64,000 nt of DNA from Corynebacterium sp. NML98-0116 (GTDB lineage: Bacteria > Actinomycetota > Actinomycetes > Mycobacteriales > Mycobacteriaceae), in assembly GCF_001767255.1 (NCBI RefSeq), contig NZ_CP017639.1, positions 828,875 through 892,874 on the forward strand. The letters are read 5' to 3'. This document shows, piece by piece, positions 1 to 9,757 of this stretch; positions within the stretch are counted from its first letter, which is position 1, and every line of letters begins with the position of its first letter. Position numbers and translations under genes: made by a program. The notes beneath the pieces were generated by a model, which had not been told where the DNA came from, ran no database searches, and saw only the letters and a list, made by a program, of their open reading frames with translations.

Positions 1-2
1 AG

Positions 3-2552
3 GATCCGACCGTAACCGTAACGATGCCGTTTACGGGTGGGCGTGAAGGATTTGCTGCTGCGGAGACCTGGAAGCAGCACCCTGAGCTGCACGACGCAGC
101 TGCGATCGCCTGGACCACTACGCCATGGACGCTGCCGTCGAACTTGGCGCTTGCGGTCCATCCGGACGTTGAGTATTCGCTGGTCCGTGTTGGTGCGGAC
201 GGTGAAGAGGTGGTCGTCGGCAAGAAGCTGCTGCTGGCGACGGAGCTCATCGGCGCGTACGCGAAGGAGCTTGGCGAGGAGCGCGAGGTTGTCGCCACCT
301 TCAAGGGCTCCGAGCTCGAGGGCTTGGAGTACGAGCCGGTCTTCGACTACTTCCGTGACCAGGAAAAGGCGTTCATGGTGTTGAACGCGGACTACGTGAC
401 CACCGAGGACGGCACGGGCGTTGTTCACCAGGCGCCTGCGTTCGGTGAAGACGATATGTACACCTGCCAGGAGTACGGGATCGACCTAGTCATCCCGGTT
501 GATGCTGATGGTAAGTTCACCTCGCTGGTGCCGGAGTACGCAGGCAAGCTGGTTTTTGACGCGAACCGTGACATCATCCGTGACCTTCGTGCGAAGCACC
601 GCGTGGTCCGTGACCAGACGATTGAACACTCCTACCCGCACTCCTGGCGTTCGGGCGAGCCGCTGATCTACATGGCGCTTCCGGCGTGGTTTGTGAAGGT
701 CACTGAGTTCCGCGACCGCATGGTGGAGCTGAACCAGGAGATCGACTGGATCCCATCGCACATTCGCGACGGCCAGTTCGGTAAGTGGTTGGAAGGCGCG
801 CGTGACTGGAACATTTCGCGTACCCGCTACTGGGGCTCACCGGTGCCGGCGTGGGTGTCGGATAACCCGGAGTACCCGCGTGTGGACGTCTATGGGTCGC
901 TCGAAGAGCTGGAGAAGGACTTCGGCGTTCGCCCGAAGTCGCTGCACCGCCCAGACATTGATGAGCTGGTCCGCCCGAACCCAGACGATCCGACCGGGAA
1001 GTCGATGATGCGTCGCGTGCCGGACGTGTTGGACTGCTGGTTTGATTCTGGTTCGATGCCGTTTGCGCAGTACCACTACCCGTTTGAGAATGTTGAGGAG
1101 CACGACGCTCGTCAGCCTGCGGACTTCATCGTGGAGTACTCGGGCCAGTCGCGTGGTTGGTTCTACGTGCAGCATGTCTTGGCGACGGCACTCTTCGACC
1201 GTCCGGCGTATAAGAAGGTCGTTGCGCACGGCATCGTGCTGGGCAATGACGGTCTGAAGATGTCGAAGTCGAAGGGCAACTACCCGAACGTCAACGAGGT
1301 CTTCGACCGTGATGGTTCCGACGCGATGCGTTGGTTCCTCATGTCTTCGCCAATTCTTCGTGGCGGCAACCTCATCGTGACGGAGCAGGGCATCCGCGAG
1401 GGCGTGCGCCACGCGTTGCTGCCGATCTGGAACGCGTACACCTTCCTGCAGTTGTACTCCTCCGAGGAGGCAAAGTTCAGCGTCGATTCGCAGGATGTGC
1501 TGGACCGCTACATCTTGGCGAAGACGCATGACCTCGTGGCTGCGGTGAAGGAGGCGCTCGACGACACACGCATCGCGGACGCATGTGACGAGGTCCGTCG
1601 CTTCGCTGACTCGCTGACGAACTGGTACGTGCGCCGGTCACGCGACCGTTTCTGGGCGGGTCAGGAGGAGCATCCTGAGGCGTTTGACACGCTGTACACG
1701 GTCCTGGAGATCCTGACCCGTGTGACGGCCCCGTTGCTGCCGTACATCAGTGAGGTCATCTGGCGTGGCCTGACCGGTGGTCGCTCGGTGCACTTGGCGG
1801 ACTTCCCGTCCGCGGATGCGATCCCGGCGGACCCTGCACTGGTCAGTGCGATGGATGCAACGCGCGCGGTGTGCTCCGCTGCTTCGTCTGTGCGTAAGTC
1901 GAAGAAGCTGCGCAACCGCTTGCCACTGCCGAAGCTCACGGTGGCGCTGGCGGGCTCGGACCAGCTGCAGGACTTCGCGTCTGTGATCAAGGATGAGGTC
2001 AACGTGAAGGAAGTCGTGCTGACTGATGACGTCGACTCCGTTGGTTCCTTCGAGGTTGTGGTGAACGCGAAGGTCGCGGGTCCGAAGCTGGGCCGTGACG
2101 TACAGCGCGCTATCAAGAACGTCAAGGCTGGCAACTACGTCCGTGAAGGCGAAAACGTTGTTGTCGACGGCGACATCGTGCTCACCCCGGAGCTCTACAC
2201 CGAGCGCCTGGTGGCTGAGGACCCGACGAGTACCGCTCGGGTTGACGCTACCGATGCCGTCGTTGGCCTGGTCGTGCTTGATACGGAGCTGACCGAGGAG
2301 CTCGAGGCCGAGGGCTGGGCAGCAGACGTGATTCGTGGTCTGCAGGACGCTCGTAAGCAGGAAGGATACGAAGTCTCTGACCGCATCTCGGTACAGCTGT
2401 GCGTACCTTCCGACAAGGTCGAGTGGGCGCAGCGCCACGCTGAGCACATCGCGCATGAGACGCTCGCGACGTCCTTCGAGATCGTCGAGACGCTCAACGG
2501 CGAGGCGCACACGATTCACGAAGGTGTGAGCGCAGCGATTGCTAAGCAGTAA
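3..2552 (+). CDS. ileS: Isoleucine--tRNA ligase, C-terminal part (5' truncated)
   Basis: Cytoplasmic class I aminoacyl-tRNA synthetase that charges tRNA-Ile. The frame is open back to the first full codon, so the gene starts before the window; the ATG at 24 is internal, and the HIGH signature lies outside. The first visible residues belong to the CP1 editing domain ([13 protein letters not shown], then a [15 protein letters not shown] stretch). The KMSKS loop is at 1257-1271. It is followed by the anticodon-binding domain ([12 protein letters not shown] near 1620-1660) and a long C-terminal region without a CxxC zinc finger, as in the long eukaryote-like IleRS type usual in actinobacteria. 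It ends six bases before dinB. Confidence 0.96.
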   Translation, partial: DPTVTVTMPFTGGREGFAAAETWKQHPELHDAAAIAWTTTPWTLPSNLALAVHPDVEYSLVRVGADGEEVVVGKKLLLATELIGAYAKELGEEREVVATFKGSELEGLEYEPVFDYFRDQEKAFMVLNADYVTTEDGTGVVHQAPAFGEDDMYTCQEYGIDLVIPVDADGKFTSLVPEYAGKLVFDANRDIIRDLRAKHRVVRDQTIEHSYPHSWRSGEPLIYMALPAWFVKVTEFRDRMVELNQEIDWIPSHIRDGQFGKWLEGARDWNISRTRYWGSPVPAWVSDNPEYPRVDVYGSLEELEKDFGVRPKSLHRPDIDELVRPNPDDPTGKSMMRRVPDVLDCWFDSGSMPFAQYHYPFENVEEHDARQPADFIVEYSGQSRGWFYVQHVLATALFDRPAYKKVVAHGIVLGNDGLKMSKSKGNYPNVNEVFDRDGSDAMRWFLMSSPILRGGNLIVTEQGIREGVRHALLPIWNAYTFLQLYSSEEAKFSVDSQDVLDRYILAKTHDLVAAVKEALDDTRIADACDEVRRFADSLTNWYVRRSRDRFWAGQEEHPEAFDTLYTVLEILTRVTAPLLPYISEVIWRGLTGGRSVHLADFPSADAIPADPALVSAMDATRAVCSAASSVRKSKKLRNRLPLPKLTVALAGSDQLQDFASVIKDEVNVKEVVLTDDVDSVGSFEVVVNAKVAGPKLGRDVQRAIKNVKAGNYVREGENVVVDGDIVLTPELYTERLVAEDPTSTARVDATDAVVGLVVLDTELTEELEAEGWAADVIRGLQDARKQEGYEVSDRISVQLCVPSDKVEWAQRHAEHIAHETLATSFEIVETLNGEAHTIHEGVSAAIAKQ

Positions 2553-2558
2553 TTTGCG

Positions 2559-3944
2559 ATGAAACGTTGGGTCCTGCACATCGACATGGATGCGTTCTAC
2601 GCATCCTGTGAGCAGCTCACACGCCCAACGTTACGTGGACGCCCCGTCCTCGTTGCTGGTGTCAACGGGCGGGGCGTTGTCGCGGGCGCAAGCTATGAAG
2701 CCCGCAAGTATGGGGCGCGTTCCGCAATGCCGACCCACCAAGCTGCGAAGCTGGTGGGTCCGCGAGCGGTGCTCGTTGCCCCGCGGCGCCCGGTGTACAA
2801 GGTGGCGTCGCAACGCGTGTTTGAAATCATTGAGCGCAGGGTCAGCGTCGTGGAGCAGCTCTCTATCGACGAGGCGTTCATGGAGCCCGAGGAGCTCGCG
2901 GGAGCGAATCCGGAGACCGTGCTTGAGTGGGCCAACGAGCTACGTGGAGACATTAAGGATGAGACAGGCTTGCCAAGCTCGATTGGTGCGGGCAGTGGTA
3001 AGCAATACGCGAAGATCGGCTCGGGCCTGGCAAAACCCGACGGGGTGTACATTTTGCCTCACGAACAGCAGGAAGCGCTGCTGCACCCTCTGAACGTCAA
3101 CGAGCTGTGGGGCGTTGGGCCTGTCACTGAGGCGAAGCTTGCGCAGGCCGGGATTGAAACGATCGGGGACTTCGCGGCGCTGAGCGAGAAGGAAGTCGAT
3201 ATCGCGCTCGGAGGGGTCGTCGCGAAGCAGTTGTGGCAGCTGGCGCGGGGGCACGATGATCGTCCGGTGGCGCCGAGGGCCGTCGCGAAGCAGATTTCTT
3301 CCGAGCACACTTTTCCCCAGGACCTGACCACTGCGGCCGAGGTTGACGCCGCGGTCGAGCGCGCCGCCGAGGAGTCGCACAGGCGCTTGTTGAAAGATGG
3401 GCGCGGTGCGAGGACTGTGACGGTGAAGCTAAGGATGGCGAACTTCCGCATCGAGTCGCGTTCTGCGACGCTGCCTTACGCCACTGACGATGCGGAGACA
3501 CTGCGCGCGACGGCGTTTCGCATCGTGCGCTACCCGGACGAGGTCGGCCCGATCCGGCTCGTGGGCGTGTCCTACTCAGGACTCGAAGATGCGCTCCAGG
3601 ACGTGCTCTTTCCGGAGCTAGACCAGGAAATCATCCGGCCTGTACCCGCTGACAGTGATTACGAATCCGGGGTCAGCGACCACGTGGCCAGCAGCGATGT
3701 TGCAGTCGAGCTATACGACGGGCCTACCAACGGCGTGTGGCGCGCCACCCAGGACATTTACCACGAGGATTTCGGCCACGGCTGGGTCCAAGGCGCGGGC
3801 AAAGGCTGGGTGAGCGTGCGTTTTGAAACGAGGGCCACGGGACCTGGGAAGATGCACACATTGCGTATCGACGACCCCAAGCTCCAGCCAGCGGACCCGG
3901 TGGATTCCCTTGCGTGGCAGGACTGGCTCGACTCAGAACACTGA
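2559..3944 (+). CDS. dinB: DNA polymerase IV (Y-family translesion polymerase)
   Basis: Error-prone polymerase of the Y family that copies past lesions. The palm carboxylates are visible: D9 in HIDMDAFYASCEQ and D104/E105 in SIDEAFME. A helix-hairpin-helix-like stretch follows (ELWGVGPVTEAKLAQAGIE, about residues 180-200), then the little-finger domain. At 461 aa it is longer than the E. coli enzyme (about 350). The extra C-terminal 100 residues or so contain a WRATQDIYHEDFGHGWVQ stretch, a tail I associate with actinobacterial DinB proteins. It starts six bases after ileS. The 3' end overlaps the convergent asparaginase gene by 12 bases. Confidence 0.93.
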   Translation: MKRWVLHIDMDAFYASCEQLTRPTLRGRPVLVAGVNGRGVVAGASYEARKYGARSAMPTHQAAKLVGPRAVLVAPRRPVYKVASQRVFEIIERRVSVVEQLSIDEAFMEPEELAGANPETVLEWANELRGDIKDETGLPSSIGAGSGKQYAKIGSGLAKPDGVYILPHEQQEALLHPLNVNELWGVGPVTEAKLAQAGIETIGDFAALSEKEVDIALGGVVAKQLWQLARGHDDRPVAPRAVAKQISSEHTFPQDLTTAAEVDAAVERAAEESHRRLLKDGRGARTVTVKLRMANFRIESRSATLPYATDDAETLRATAFRIVRYPDEVGPIRLVGVSYSGLEDALQDVLFPELDQEIIRPVPADSDYESGVSDHVASSDVAVELYDGPTNGVWRATQDIYHEDFGHGWVQGAGKGWVSVRFETRATGPGKMHTLRIDDPKLQPADPVDSLAWQDWLDSEH

Positions 3945-4844
3945 CGCCGGATCCACGCCGTTGGCCAGCGCTGTCGCGAGCGCGATGCGCGCCTGACCAG
4001 CGCGTAGGAACCCCGCGGCGATCGCCCCTTGGGAGCCGAGGGTAGCGCCACCACCGGTGCCGCCGTAGGCGAAGGTGACCTCGCCGTAGGGTACGGAACT
4101 GGTGATTACGACGGGGATACCCGAATCGAGTGCGCGGGTGATTGCCTTACCCATGCCGGGGCCAACATTGCCGGATCCGAGCGCCTCGATCACGATGCCA
4201 TCCGGGTTCATACTGGTGACGGCATCCACGATCTCGCCGTCCGCGCCGGGCCATGCGCGCAGGATGGGAATGTGAATGGCTGCCAACGGCTTGCTGGCAA
4301 GTGCTGCGGGGCGGGGAAGTGGGCGTTCGCTGCTCAAGGTGAAGGCTTCGAGGGCGTGTGTGTCGCGCTTCAACAGCCCGCGGGCGGGCAGGGTGGCGCC
4401 GCCGAAGTGGAGGAGTACGCCGTTGTTGCGTCGAAGCGGATCTGCGGCGGCGGCAATTGCGCCCGCGAGGTTCCCGGGGCCGTCGGGGTGTTCGTGGTCG
4501 GCGGCGTGCTGGGCACCGGTAAGCACAATAGGGCGGGGGTCGTCGTGCACGATGTCGAGTGCGAATGCGGTCTCCGCCATGGAGTCGGTGCCGTGGCTAA
4601 TTACGATGCCACTGATCTGCGGGTCTTGCAGTGCTTGTGCAGTGAGGGAGCGAAGCTTGTCGATGTCAGCGAAGGTGATCGCGGACGAGTCGAGACGCAG
4701 CGCGTCATACACGCGGACGGGCTCGGTGGTGCCACTGGAGTGGACGAGGTCTTCAGCGCTAAGGCTTGGAACGAGTGCGCCTTCAGAGTTTGCGGTGCAT
4801 GCGATGGTGCCACCGGTGGCGATGAGCAGTACGAAAGATTCCAT
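3933..4844 (-). CDS. ansA: L-asparaginase
   Basis: Hydrolyses asparagine to aspartate and ammonia. At 303 aa it has the usual length of the bacterial type. Both threonine motifs of the family are present: ATGGTIA near the N-terminus (nucleophile candidate T13) and the SHGTDSMAET box (G85-T86-D87). No signal peptide is seen, so a cytoplasmic enzyme is likely. The start is the ATG at 4844; no strong ribosome binding site was seen. It is convergent with dinB and divergent from the lipoprotein gene at 4975. Confidence 0.92.
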   Translation of the reverse strand: MESFVLLIATGGTIACTANSEGALVPSLSAEDLVHSSGTTEPVRVYDALRLDSSAITFADIDKLRSLTAQALQDPQISGIVISHGTDSMAETAFALDIVHDDPRPIVLTGAQHAADHEHPDGPGNLAGAIAAAADPLRRNNGVLLHFGGATLPARGLLKRDTHALEAFTLSSERPLPRPAALASKPLAAIHIPILRAWPGADGEIVDAVTSMNPDGIVIEALGSGNVGPGMGKAITRALDSGIPVVITSSVPYGEVTFAYGGTGGGATLGSQGAIAAGFLRAGQARIALATALANGVDPASVF

Positions 4845-4974
4845 AACTCACAGCGTGCCAGAGTGGCGTATTGGTGCCAAGGTAAAAACGCCGGTAACGT
4901 TGGCAAGGTTAGAGCGGTGTCGGATCGCTAACTGTGACCGTGAGCCGCTGAAGACAATGCTTCAAGGAGAAATC

Positions 4975-5565
4975 GTGAAAGCAGCACCGATCGTAGCTGT
5001 CGCCGCCGCGCTGGGCCTCGGGCTCGGCGTGAGCGCATGCTCTGGCGACAACAGCCAGGATGATCCCGCGACCACGGCAACGCAGGCCACCAGCGAGTCT
5101 GTCGCGCCCGCCGCGCAGCAGCCAACCGCTGAAGAACTCAACGCAGTGCTCATGCGCGCAACCGATGCAAGCCTGCCGATTGAGGAGCGCGTGAACACGG
5201 TCCAGGGCGGAGAGAACGTCCCTGAACTGTTCGACGTGATGGCGCAGTCCCAGGAGGAGTCCGGCGCGAACTTCCAGGTCGTACCGCCTGTGCTTCCTGG
5301 CTACACCCCGGATACCGTTCTGGCAACGGTCAGCTTCACCCGTCCCGACTCCCAGCCGCAGCTTGCGGAGGACGTGGAATTCGTTTTCGAAGACGGCGTG
5401 TGGAAGCTTTCTCAGGTCTGGGCATGCACCCTGATCAACAACACCCTGCCGCCTGAGCAGGTACCAGAGATGTGCAAGAGCTCTGCTCCGCAGCCGGCAG
5501 CCCCGGCTGAAGAGCAGCCAGGTGAGCAGCCTGCGGAAGGCTACCAGCAGGCACCGAACCTCTAA
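4975..5565 (+). CDS. Lipoprotein with MTB12-like C-terminal domain
   Basis: Predicted 196 aa exported lipoprotein. The GTG at 4975 is chosen because AAGGAGA sits at 4964-4970, four bases upstream; the frame is open much further back but only antisense to asparaginase. The N-terminus has a lysine, a hydrophobic stretch and a lipobox LGVSAC. After a T/A/Q-rich linker, a folded domain of about 100 residues (ELNAVLMRATDASLPIEERV to GVWKLSQVWACTLI) resembles the low-molecular-weight antigen MTB12/CFP-2 domain of mycobacteria. A Pro/Gln/Glu-rich tail ends the protein. Function unknown; convergent with the ABC-F gene, eight bases apart. Confidence 0.8.
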   Translation: MKAAPIVAVAAALGLGLGVSACSGDNSQDDPATTATQATSESVAPAAQQPTAEELNAVLMRATDASLPIEERVNTVQGGENVPELFDVMAQSQEESGANFQVVPPVLPGYTPDTVLATVSFTRPDSQPQLAEDVEFVFEDGVWKLSQVWACTLINNTLPPEQVPEMCKSSAPQPAAPAEEQPGEQPAEGYQQAPNL

Positions 5566-5572
5566 GCAGACA

Positions 5573-7270
5573 CTACTGCTTATCCGCGCGCCAGAGCTCC
5601 TCAGTCCACAACGTGGCGAGAGTCAGAGTTCTGGCGCGTGCGTCTTTCTTGGCCTGGCGCTCGTGCCACTGGCGGCGCACCCAACGGTCATGGCTGGTGA
5701 TGATGACGGTGCCCTCGAACGCGAGCAGGGCGTGTTCCAGCTCTTCGGCCAGTGCGAGCGAGAGGTGGTTTGTCGGCTCGTCGAGCAGCAGCAGGTCAGG
5801 CGGGCACGCCAGGATGATGCCCAGTGAGACGCGGCGACGCTGGCCGAGCGAGAGGTCGTCGAGCTTCTTCGCTGCCTGCTCCTCGGTCATCAGGCCCATT
5901 TCTACGAGGTCTGGCACACCCTCTGGGGTGAGCTCCGCGAACACTTCGGCTGCGGTTTTGTCGAGGTCAGTCCACGAGTCGTCCTGCTCGAGGCGTGCGA
6001 CGGTCATCTCTTCCGGCATGATGATCTCGCCCTCGTAGTCGCGCAGCTGGCCGTCGATAATTTTCAGCAGCGTGGACTTACCGGAGCCATTTGGGCCTTC
6101 AACGAGGAGCTGCTGGCCGGGTTGCACTTTGATACTCAGTGGGGCGAGGCGGTCAGGAACGGAGAGGTTCTGGGTGACCAGCGCCGGGAGCCCAAGCGAG
6201 GTCGCGGTATGCGGCGGGAGGCCACGGAAGCGCAGCCGCGCCGGTGGCTCCGGAATCTCCGTTCGCTCCAGCGCTTCGAGGCGTTGCGACGCCGAGCGCC
6301 TGCGGTTGCCCACCGTCTTCGCCGCGCGGTCCGCCTGGAACTTTGCCGCCATTCGGATGTCAGAAGAGGCTTCTTGGGAGTGGAAGATGTCCTCGCCGGT
6401 TTGCTCAGCGGCCTTCTCAAGCCTGGCGCGCTCGTGCTCTTGCGCTGCGTAGTCGCTTTCCCAACGGCGGCGTCGATCCTCGCGGGCCTTGAGGTAGTCG
6501 CTGAACGCGCCACGGTAGCGGGTGCCCTGGCGAGTCTCCTCGCCGAAGCCGCCCTCGGCGCCCAAGCCAGGGTCGAGGTCGACGATGCCGTCGCACGCGG
6601 TGTCGAGGAAGTAGCGGTCGTGCGACGCGGCGAGTACAGGCCCCTTGAATGCCTCGAGCTCGCCGATGAGGAAGTCGACGGCTTCGTCGTCGAGGTGGTT
6701 GGTCGGCTCGTCGAGGACCATGGCGTCCACCGGGTGTAGCAGCAGCGTGGCCAGTGCAAACCGTCGGCGTTGCCCGCCAGACATCTCGCCCAGTGGGGTG
6801 GCCAGGTCGACGTTCGCAAGGCCGAGGCCAGCCAACACGGTAGCGATGCGAGCATCTAACTCCCACACGCCGGAGTTTTCCGCGCGGGACAACGCCCGGT
6901 CGTACGCGTCGGCCGCCTCCTGGTCGTCTGGGTTGTCGACCATGCGCTGCGCAAAGGTTGAGATGTCTTCCTCGACAGCGCGAAGCTCTTTGACGGCTTC
7001 GTCGATAAGTGATTGGGCGGGCTCGCTGAACGGCAGCGAGGTTTCCTGCGGGATGAAGCCCGTGATCGGGGGCGTGATAAGCACCCCTGCGTCGGGTTTC
7101 AGCTCTCCGGAGATGATGCCGAGCAGCGTCGATTTGCCGGCGCCGTTCTCTCCGATGAGCCCGGTGACAGACCCGGATGGCACCGCGAAAGAAATGTCGG
7201 TGAGGACGCGGTGTCCGCCTGGGTACGAAAACGAAATGCCGTCAAGGCCAATATGCAGTGGGGCAGTCAT
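5573..7270 (-). CDS. ABC-F family ATP-binding protein
   Basis: 565 aa protein with two ABC ATPase domains and no membrane segment. ABC-F proteins act on the ribosome (translation factors or antibiotic ribosome protection), not in transport. Walker A 1 is GENGAGKST (residues 41-48 region) and Walker A 2 is GPNGSGKST. Both Walker B motifs read DEPTNHL; the signatures are MSGGQRRR and LSLGQRRR. A charged interdomain linker rich in R, E and Q lies between the domains. The frame extends to 7378, but the ATG at 7270 has GAGGAAC just upstream and begins at the first ABC strand. Which ABC-F subgroup, and whether it gives resistance, cannot be told from the sequence. Confidence 0.9.
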   Translation of the reverse strand: MTAPLHIGLDGISFSYPGGHRVLTDISFAVPSGSVTGLIGENGAGKSTLLGIISGELKPDAGVLITPPITGFIPQETSLPFSEPAQSLIDEAVKELRAVEEDISTFAQRMVDNPDDQEAADAYDRALSRAENSGVWELDARIATVLAGLGLANVDLATPLGEMSGGQRRRFALATLLLHPVDAMVLDEPTNHLDDEAVDFLIGELEAFKGPVLAASHDRYFLDTACDGIVDLDPGLGAEGGFGEETRQGTRYRGAFSDYLKAREDRRRRWESDYAAQEHERARLEKAAEQTGEDIFHSQEASSDIRMAAKFQADRAAKTVGNRRRSASQRLEALERTEIPEPPARLRFRGLPPHTATSLGLPALVTQNLSVPDRLAPLSIKVQPGQQLLVEGPNGSGKSTLLKIIDGQLRDYEGEIIMPEEMTVARLEQDDSWTDLDKTAAEVFAELTPEGVPDLVEMGLMTEEQAAKKLDDLSLGQRRRVSLGIILACPPDLLLLDEPTNHLSLALAEELEHALLAFEGTVIITSHDRWVRRQWHERQAKKDARARTLTLATLWTEELWRADKQ

Positions 7271-7304
7271 GGGATGTTCCTCGTCATCAAATGTGGGCCG
7301 TCTC

Positions 7305-8267
7305 TTATACGTTATAGTCCACAACGCTCGTGGTGTCTTGGGCCACACGGGTATCGGCTTCGTCACTGCCGTAGACAAGCCGCGTAGCGGTAAGCACAGA
7401 ACCGCCCACCGGAAGTGGCGAATGCAGGTCCACCGTCAGCGAGCCCTCCGAGTGCGAAGTGTTGCTCACCACGTGCAGCGTCGTGCCGTCCAAGGCGCCA
7501 GCGACCTCGTTATCAATCGTGATGGATCGCTTCAGCGGGCGTTCCTGGACATCTACTTTCAGCTCGAGTGTTGCGTCCTGTGCGGATTCCAGCGTGTACG
7601 TGGTGGTCCGTAGCATGTCCGAGGCACCAAGTCCTCGCTGCTCAACTTTCCAGGAGCCGCCTACGCCGACTGGCTCATCCGGGAAGACAACTTGCCACGA
7701 CATCAACTCGAGCAAGTTCTGCTCGGCGATGGCCCGGCCTTCCTCATCGGAATCCGCCGTAGGCATCAGTTGTACCGCCGATACTGTGCCGTTAGGGTCG
7801 CTGTGCCAGCGCATCTGGAAGCCCTCGTTTGACGTCAAGCTGTTCTGCATCGCTAAATCCGAGTGCTCTAACCCTTCTGCGACAAGGTCTACCTGGCGCA
7901 CAGCACCCTCGTTGTTGCTTTCTGAAGTGTGCGTCGAAACGGTCAGCGTGACTGTGTCGCGCTCGTGCTCGCGCGCGATGACCGGCTCCGAGCCCTCCTC
8001 GCCGGGGTACTGCGCAATCGCGTGCGACAGCGCGACCCGCTGCGGCGCCGTAGTTTCGCTGTCTGCTGATGCGCCGTCCTCGTACTTCCACACCTGCGGG
8101 TTTTGTCCTTGTGAAAGTACCTGCACGACTGGTGACTCAACGGCGAACTCGGGAATGTCAGCGAATGGATCCGGCTCCTCGGCGCTGCATGCAGTGAGCG
8201 CAAAAACCGCGGCGGTGATGGTCAGAGGGCCGAACAATGAACTTTTGGGATGAGCGGAGTACAACAC
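7305..8267 (-). CDS. Hypothetical lipoprotein
   Basis: 320 aa predicted lipoprotein starting with GTG at 8267. The signal peptide ends in the lipobox FALTAC, followed by an acidic stretch SAEEPDPF. The mature part is Thr/Ser/Glu-rich with many predicted beta segments (for example DTVTLTVSTHTSES and RLVYGSDEADTRV) and no recognised domain. It ends 34 bases upstream of the ABC-F start on the same strand, so the two may be cotranscribed. It is divergent from lspA, the enzyme expected to cleave its signal peptide. Function unknown. Confidence 0.7.
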   Translation of the reverse strand: MLYSAHPKSSLFGPLTITAAVFALTACSAEEPDPFADIPEFAVESPVVQVLSQGQNPQVWKYEDGASADSETTAPQRVALSHAIAQYPGEEGSEPVIAREHERDTVTLTVSTHTSESNNEGAVRQVDLVAEGLEHSDLAMQNSLTSNEGFQMRWHSDPNGTVSAVQLMPTADSDEEGRAIAEQNLLELMSWQVVFPDEPVGVGGSWKVEQRGLGASDMLRTTTYTLESAQDATLELKVDVQERPLKRSITIDNEVAGALDGTTLHVVSNTSHSEGSLTVDLHSPLPVGGSVLTATRLVYGSDEADTRVAQDTTSVVDYNV

Positions 8268-8333
8268 AACTTCACAAGCTACAGCATTTGCATACTACAG
8301 TTATCTGCGATGGGTAATTCAAAGGAATCACGT

Positions 8334-8822
8334 GTGCGCGACGGAGCGTCAGCGAAGCGTCGCTCGCTCGGTGTCGTCGTCGGCGTTATGCTCGCTGTTG
8401 CTGCTGTGGATCAAGTAGTCAAGCAAATCATGGTGACATCCTTGACACCCGGTGAGCCCGTGCCAGTGATCGGTGATTGGGCTCGACTGTATTTATTGTT
8501 TAACCCTGGCGCGGCCTTTTCGATGGGACAGAACTCGACGTGGCTGTTCACGACGATCCAGCTTGCGTTCGTTATCGGTGCGTTGATCTATGCCCCACGC
8601 CTTGCTGGCAGGTGGGAGACACTTGGGGTGGCGTTGATCGCGGGAGGGGCGCTTGGCAACCTCATCGATAGGCTCGTGCGCGAGCCGGGCTTTTGGTTCG
8701 GCCATGTCGTTGACTACATCTCCATCGGTTCGTTTGCAGTGTTCAACCTTGCCGACGCCGCCATCACCATCGGGGTGGCCGTCGTCGTCATCTCGATGTT
8801 TGCAAAGGAGGCGCGGTCGTGA
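8334..8822 (+). CDS. lspA: Lipoprotein signal peptidase (signal peptidase II)
   Basis: Membrane aspartyl protease that removes the signal peptide of prolipoproteins after Lgt has modified the cysteine. Four hydrophobic segments are visible. The two catalytic-aspartate motifs are GGALGNLIDRL and FAVFNLADAAI, with FNPGAAFS in the middle. Start choice: GTG at 8334 has AAAGGA at 8321-8326 with 7 bases spacing and gives 162 aa; an in-frame ATG at 8310 (170 aa) has no visible ribosome binding site. The stop overlaps the next start by four bases (GTGA), the usual lspA-rluD coupling. Confidence 0.93.
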   Translation: MRDGASAKRRSLGVVVGVMLAVAAVDQVVKQIMVTSLTPGEPVPVIGDWARLYLLFNPGAAFSMGQNSTWLFTTIQLAFVIGALIYAPRLAGRWETLGVALIAGGALGNLIDRLVREPGFWFGHVVDYISIGSFAVFNLADAAITIGVAVVVISMFAKEARS

Positions 8823-9757
8823 GTACGGGGTTTCGCGCGCTTCCGGTGCCTGAGGGGCTGTCGGGGATGCGCGTTGACGCGGCAATTGCAAAGCTCTTTG
8901 GGGTCTCGCGCAGTGTTGCGGCAGAGATGATCGCCGACGGCAGCGTACTTATCGACGCCTCCCCAGTACAGAAATCCGATCGTGTTACTGCGGGCGCCCT
9001 GCTGGAGGCCACGCTGCCACCGCCGAAGCGCGCGCCGGAGCCTGTGGCCGAGCACGTCGACGGACTCGACGTGATCTACCACGACGCGGACGTCATCGCT
9101 GTGGACAAGCCGGTAGGCGTTGCCGCCCACCCAACACTGGGTTGGGAGGGGCCAACCGTGGTCGGTGGGTTGCAGGCGATGGGTTTTACACTGCCAGATG
9201 CTGGCCCCCCGGAGCGCAAGGGGATTGTGCAGCGATTGGACGTCGGCACGTCCGGAGTGATGGTTGTCGCAAATAGTGTGCGTGGCTATTCGGTGCTGAA
9301 GCGTGCGTTCAAGGACCGAACGGTGCACAAGACGTACCACGCGGTGGTGCAGGGGCTGCCTGACCCGATTGTCGGCACGATTGACGCGCCGATCGGGCGC
9401 CATCCGTCGGCGGGGTGGAAGTTTGCTGTCACGGCGGATGGGCGCCAGAGTATTACGCACTACGAGGTGCTCGAGGCGTTTCGCCAGGCAAGCCTGCTTG
9501 AGGTCCATCTGGAAACAGGGCGCACACACCAGATTCGTGTCCACATGTCTTCGGTAGGGCACCCGTGCGTCGGCGACCCAATGTACGGGTGTGACCCGAA
9601 CCTTGCTGCCAAGCTTGCGCTCAACCGACAGTGGCTGCACGCCACCAGCTTGACGTTCGACCACCCAAGTACCGGAAAGCCAATGACGGTGAAATCTTCC
9701 TACCCGGACGACTTGCAGCACGCCTTGGACATGTTGCGATCGGCGAACCGTGGCTAA
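8819..9757 (+). CDS. RluD-type 23S rRNA pseudouridine synthase (RluA family)
   Basis: 312 aa enzyme that isomerises uridine to pseudouridine in RNA. An N-terminal S4 RNA-binding domain (about residues 15-60, MRVDAAIAKLFGVSRSVAAE) is followed by the catalytic domain with QRLDVGTSGVMV, whose catalytic aspartate is D141. The later GRTHQIRVHMSSVGHP motif is typical of the RluA/RluC/RluD group. GTG start at 8819, translationally coupled to lspA. The target uridines cannot be read from the sequence; RluD is the usual name for the lspA-linked copy. Confidence 0.92.
   Translation: MSTGFRALPVPEGLSGMRVDAAIAKLFGVSRSVAAEMIADGSVLIDASPVQKSDRVTAGALLEATLPPPKRAPEPVAEHVDGLDVIYHDADVIAVDKPVGVAAHPTLGWEGPTVVGGLQAMGFTLPDAGPPERKGIVQRLDVGTSGVMVVANSVRGYSVLKRAFKDRTVHKTYHAVVQGLPDPIVGTIDAPIGRHPSAGWKFAVTADGRQSITHYEVLEAFRQASLLEVHLETGRTHQIRVHMSSVGHPCVGDPMYGCDPNLAAKLALNRQWLHATSLTFDHPSTGKPMTVKSSYPDDLQHALDMLRSANRG

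Noticed and set aside
2550-2558. TAATTT at the ileS stop as a -10 box for dinB
   Set aside because: It ends only 3 bases before the dinB ATG, too close for the leaderless geometry; dinB is more likely cotranscribed with ileS.
4276-4974. N-terminal extension of the MTB12-like lipoprotein frame
   Set aside because: The extension is antisense to asparaginase; the GTG at 4975 has a strong ribosome binding site and starts the signal peptide.
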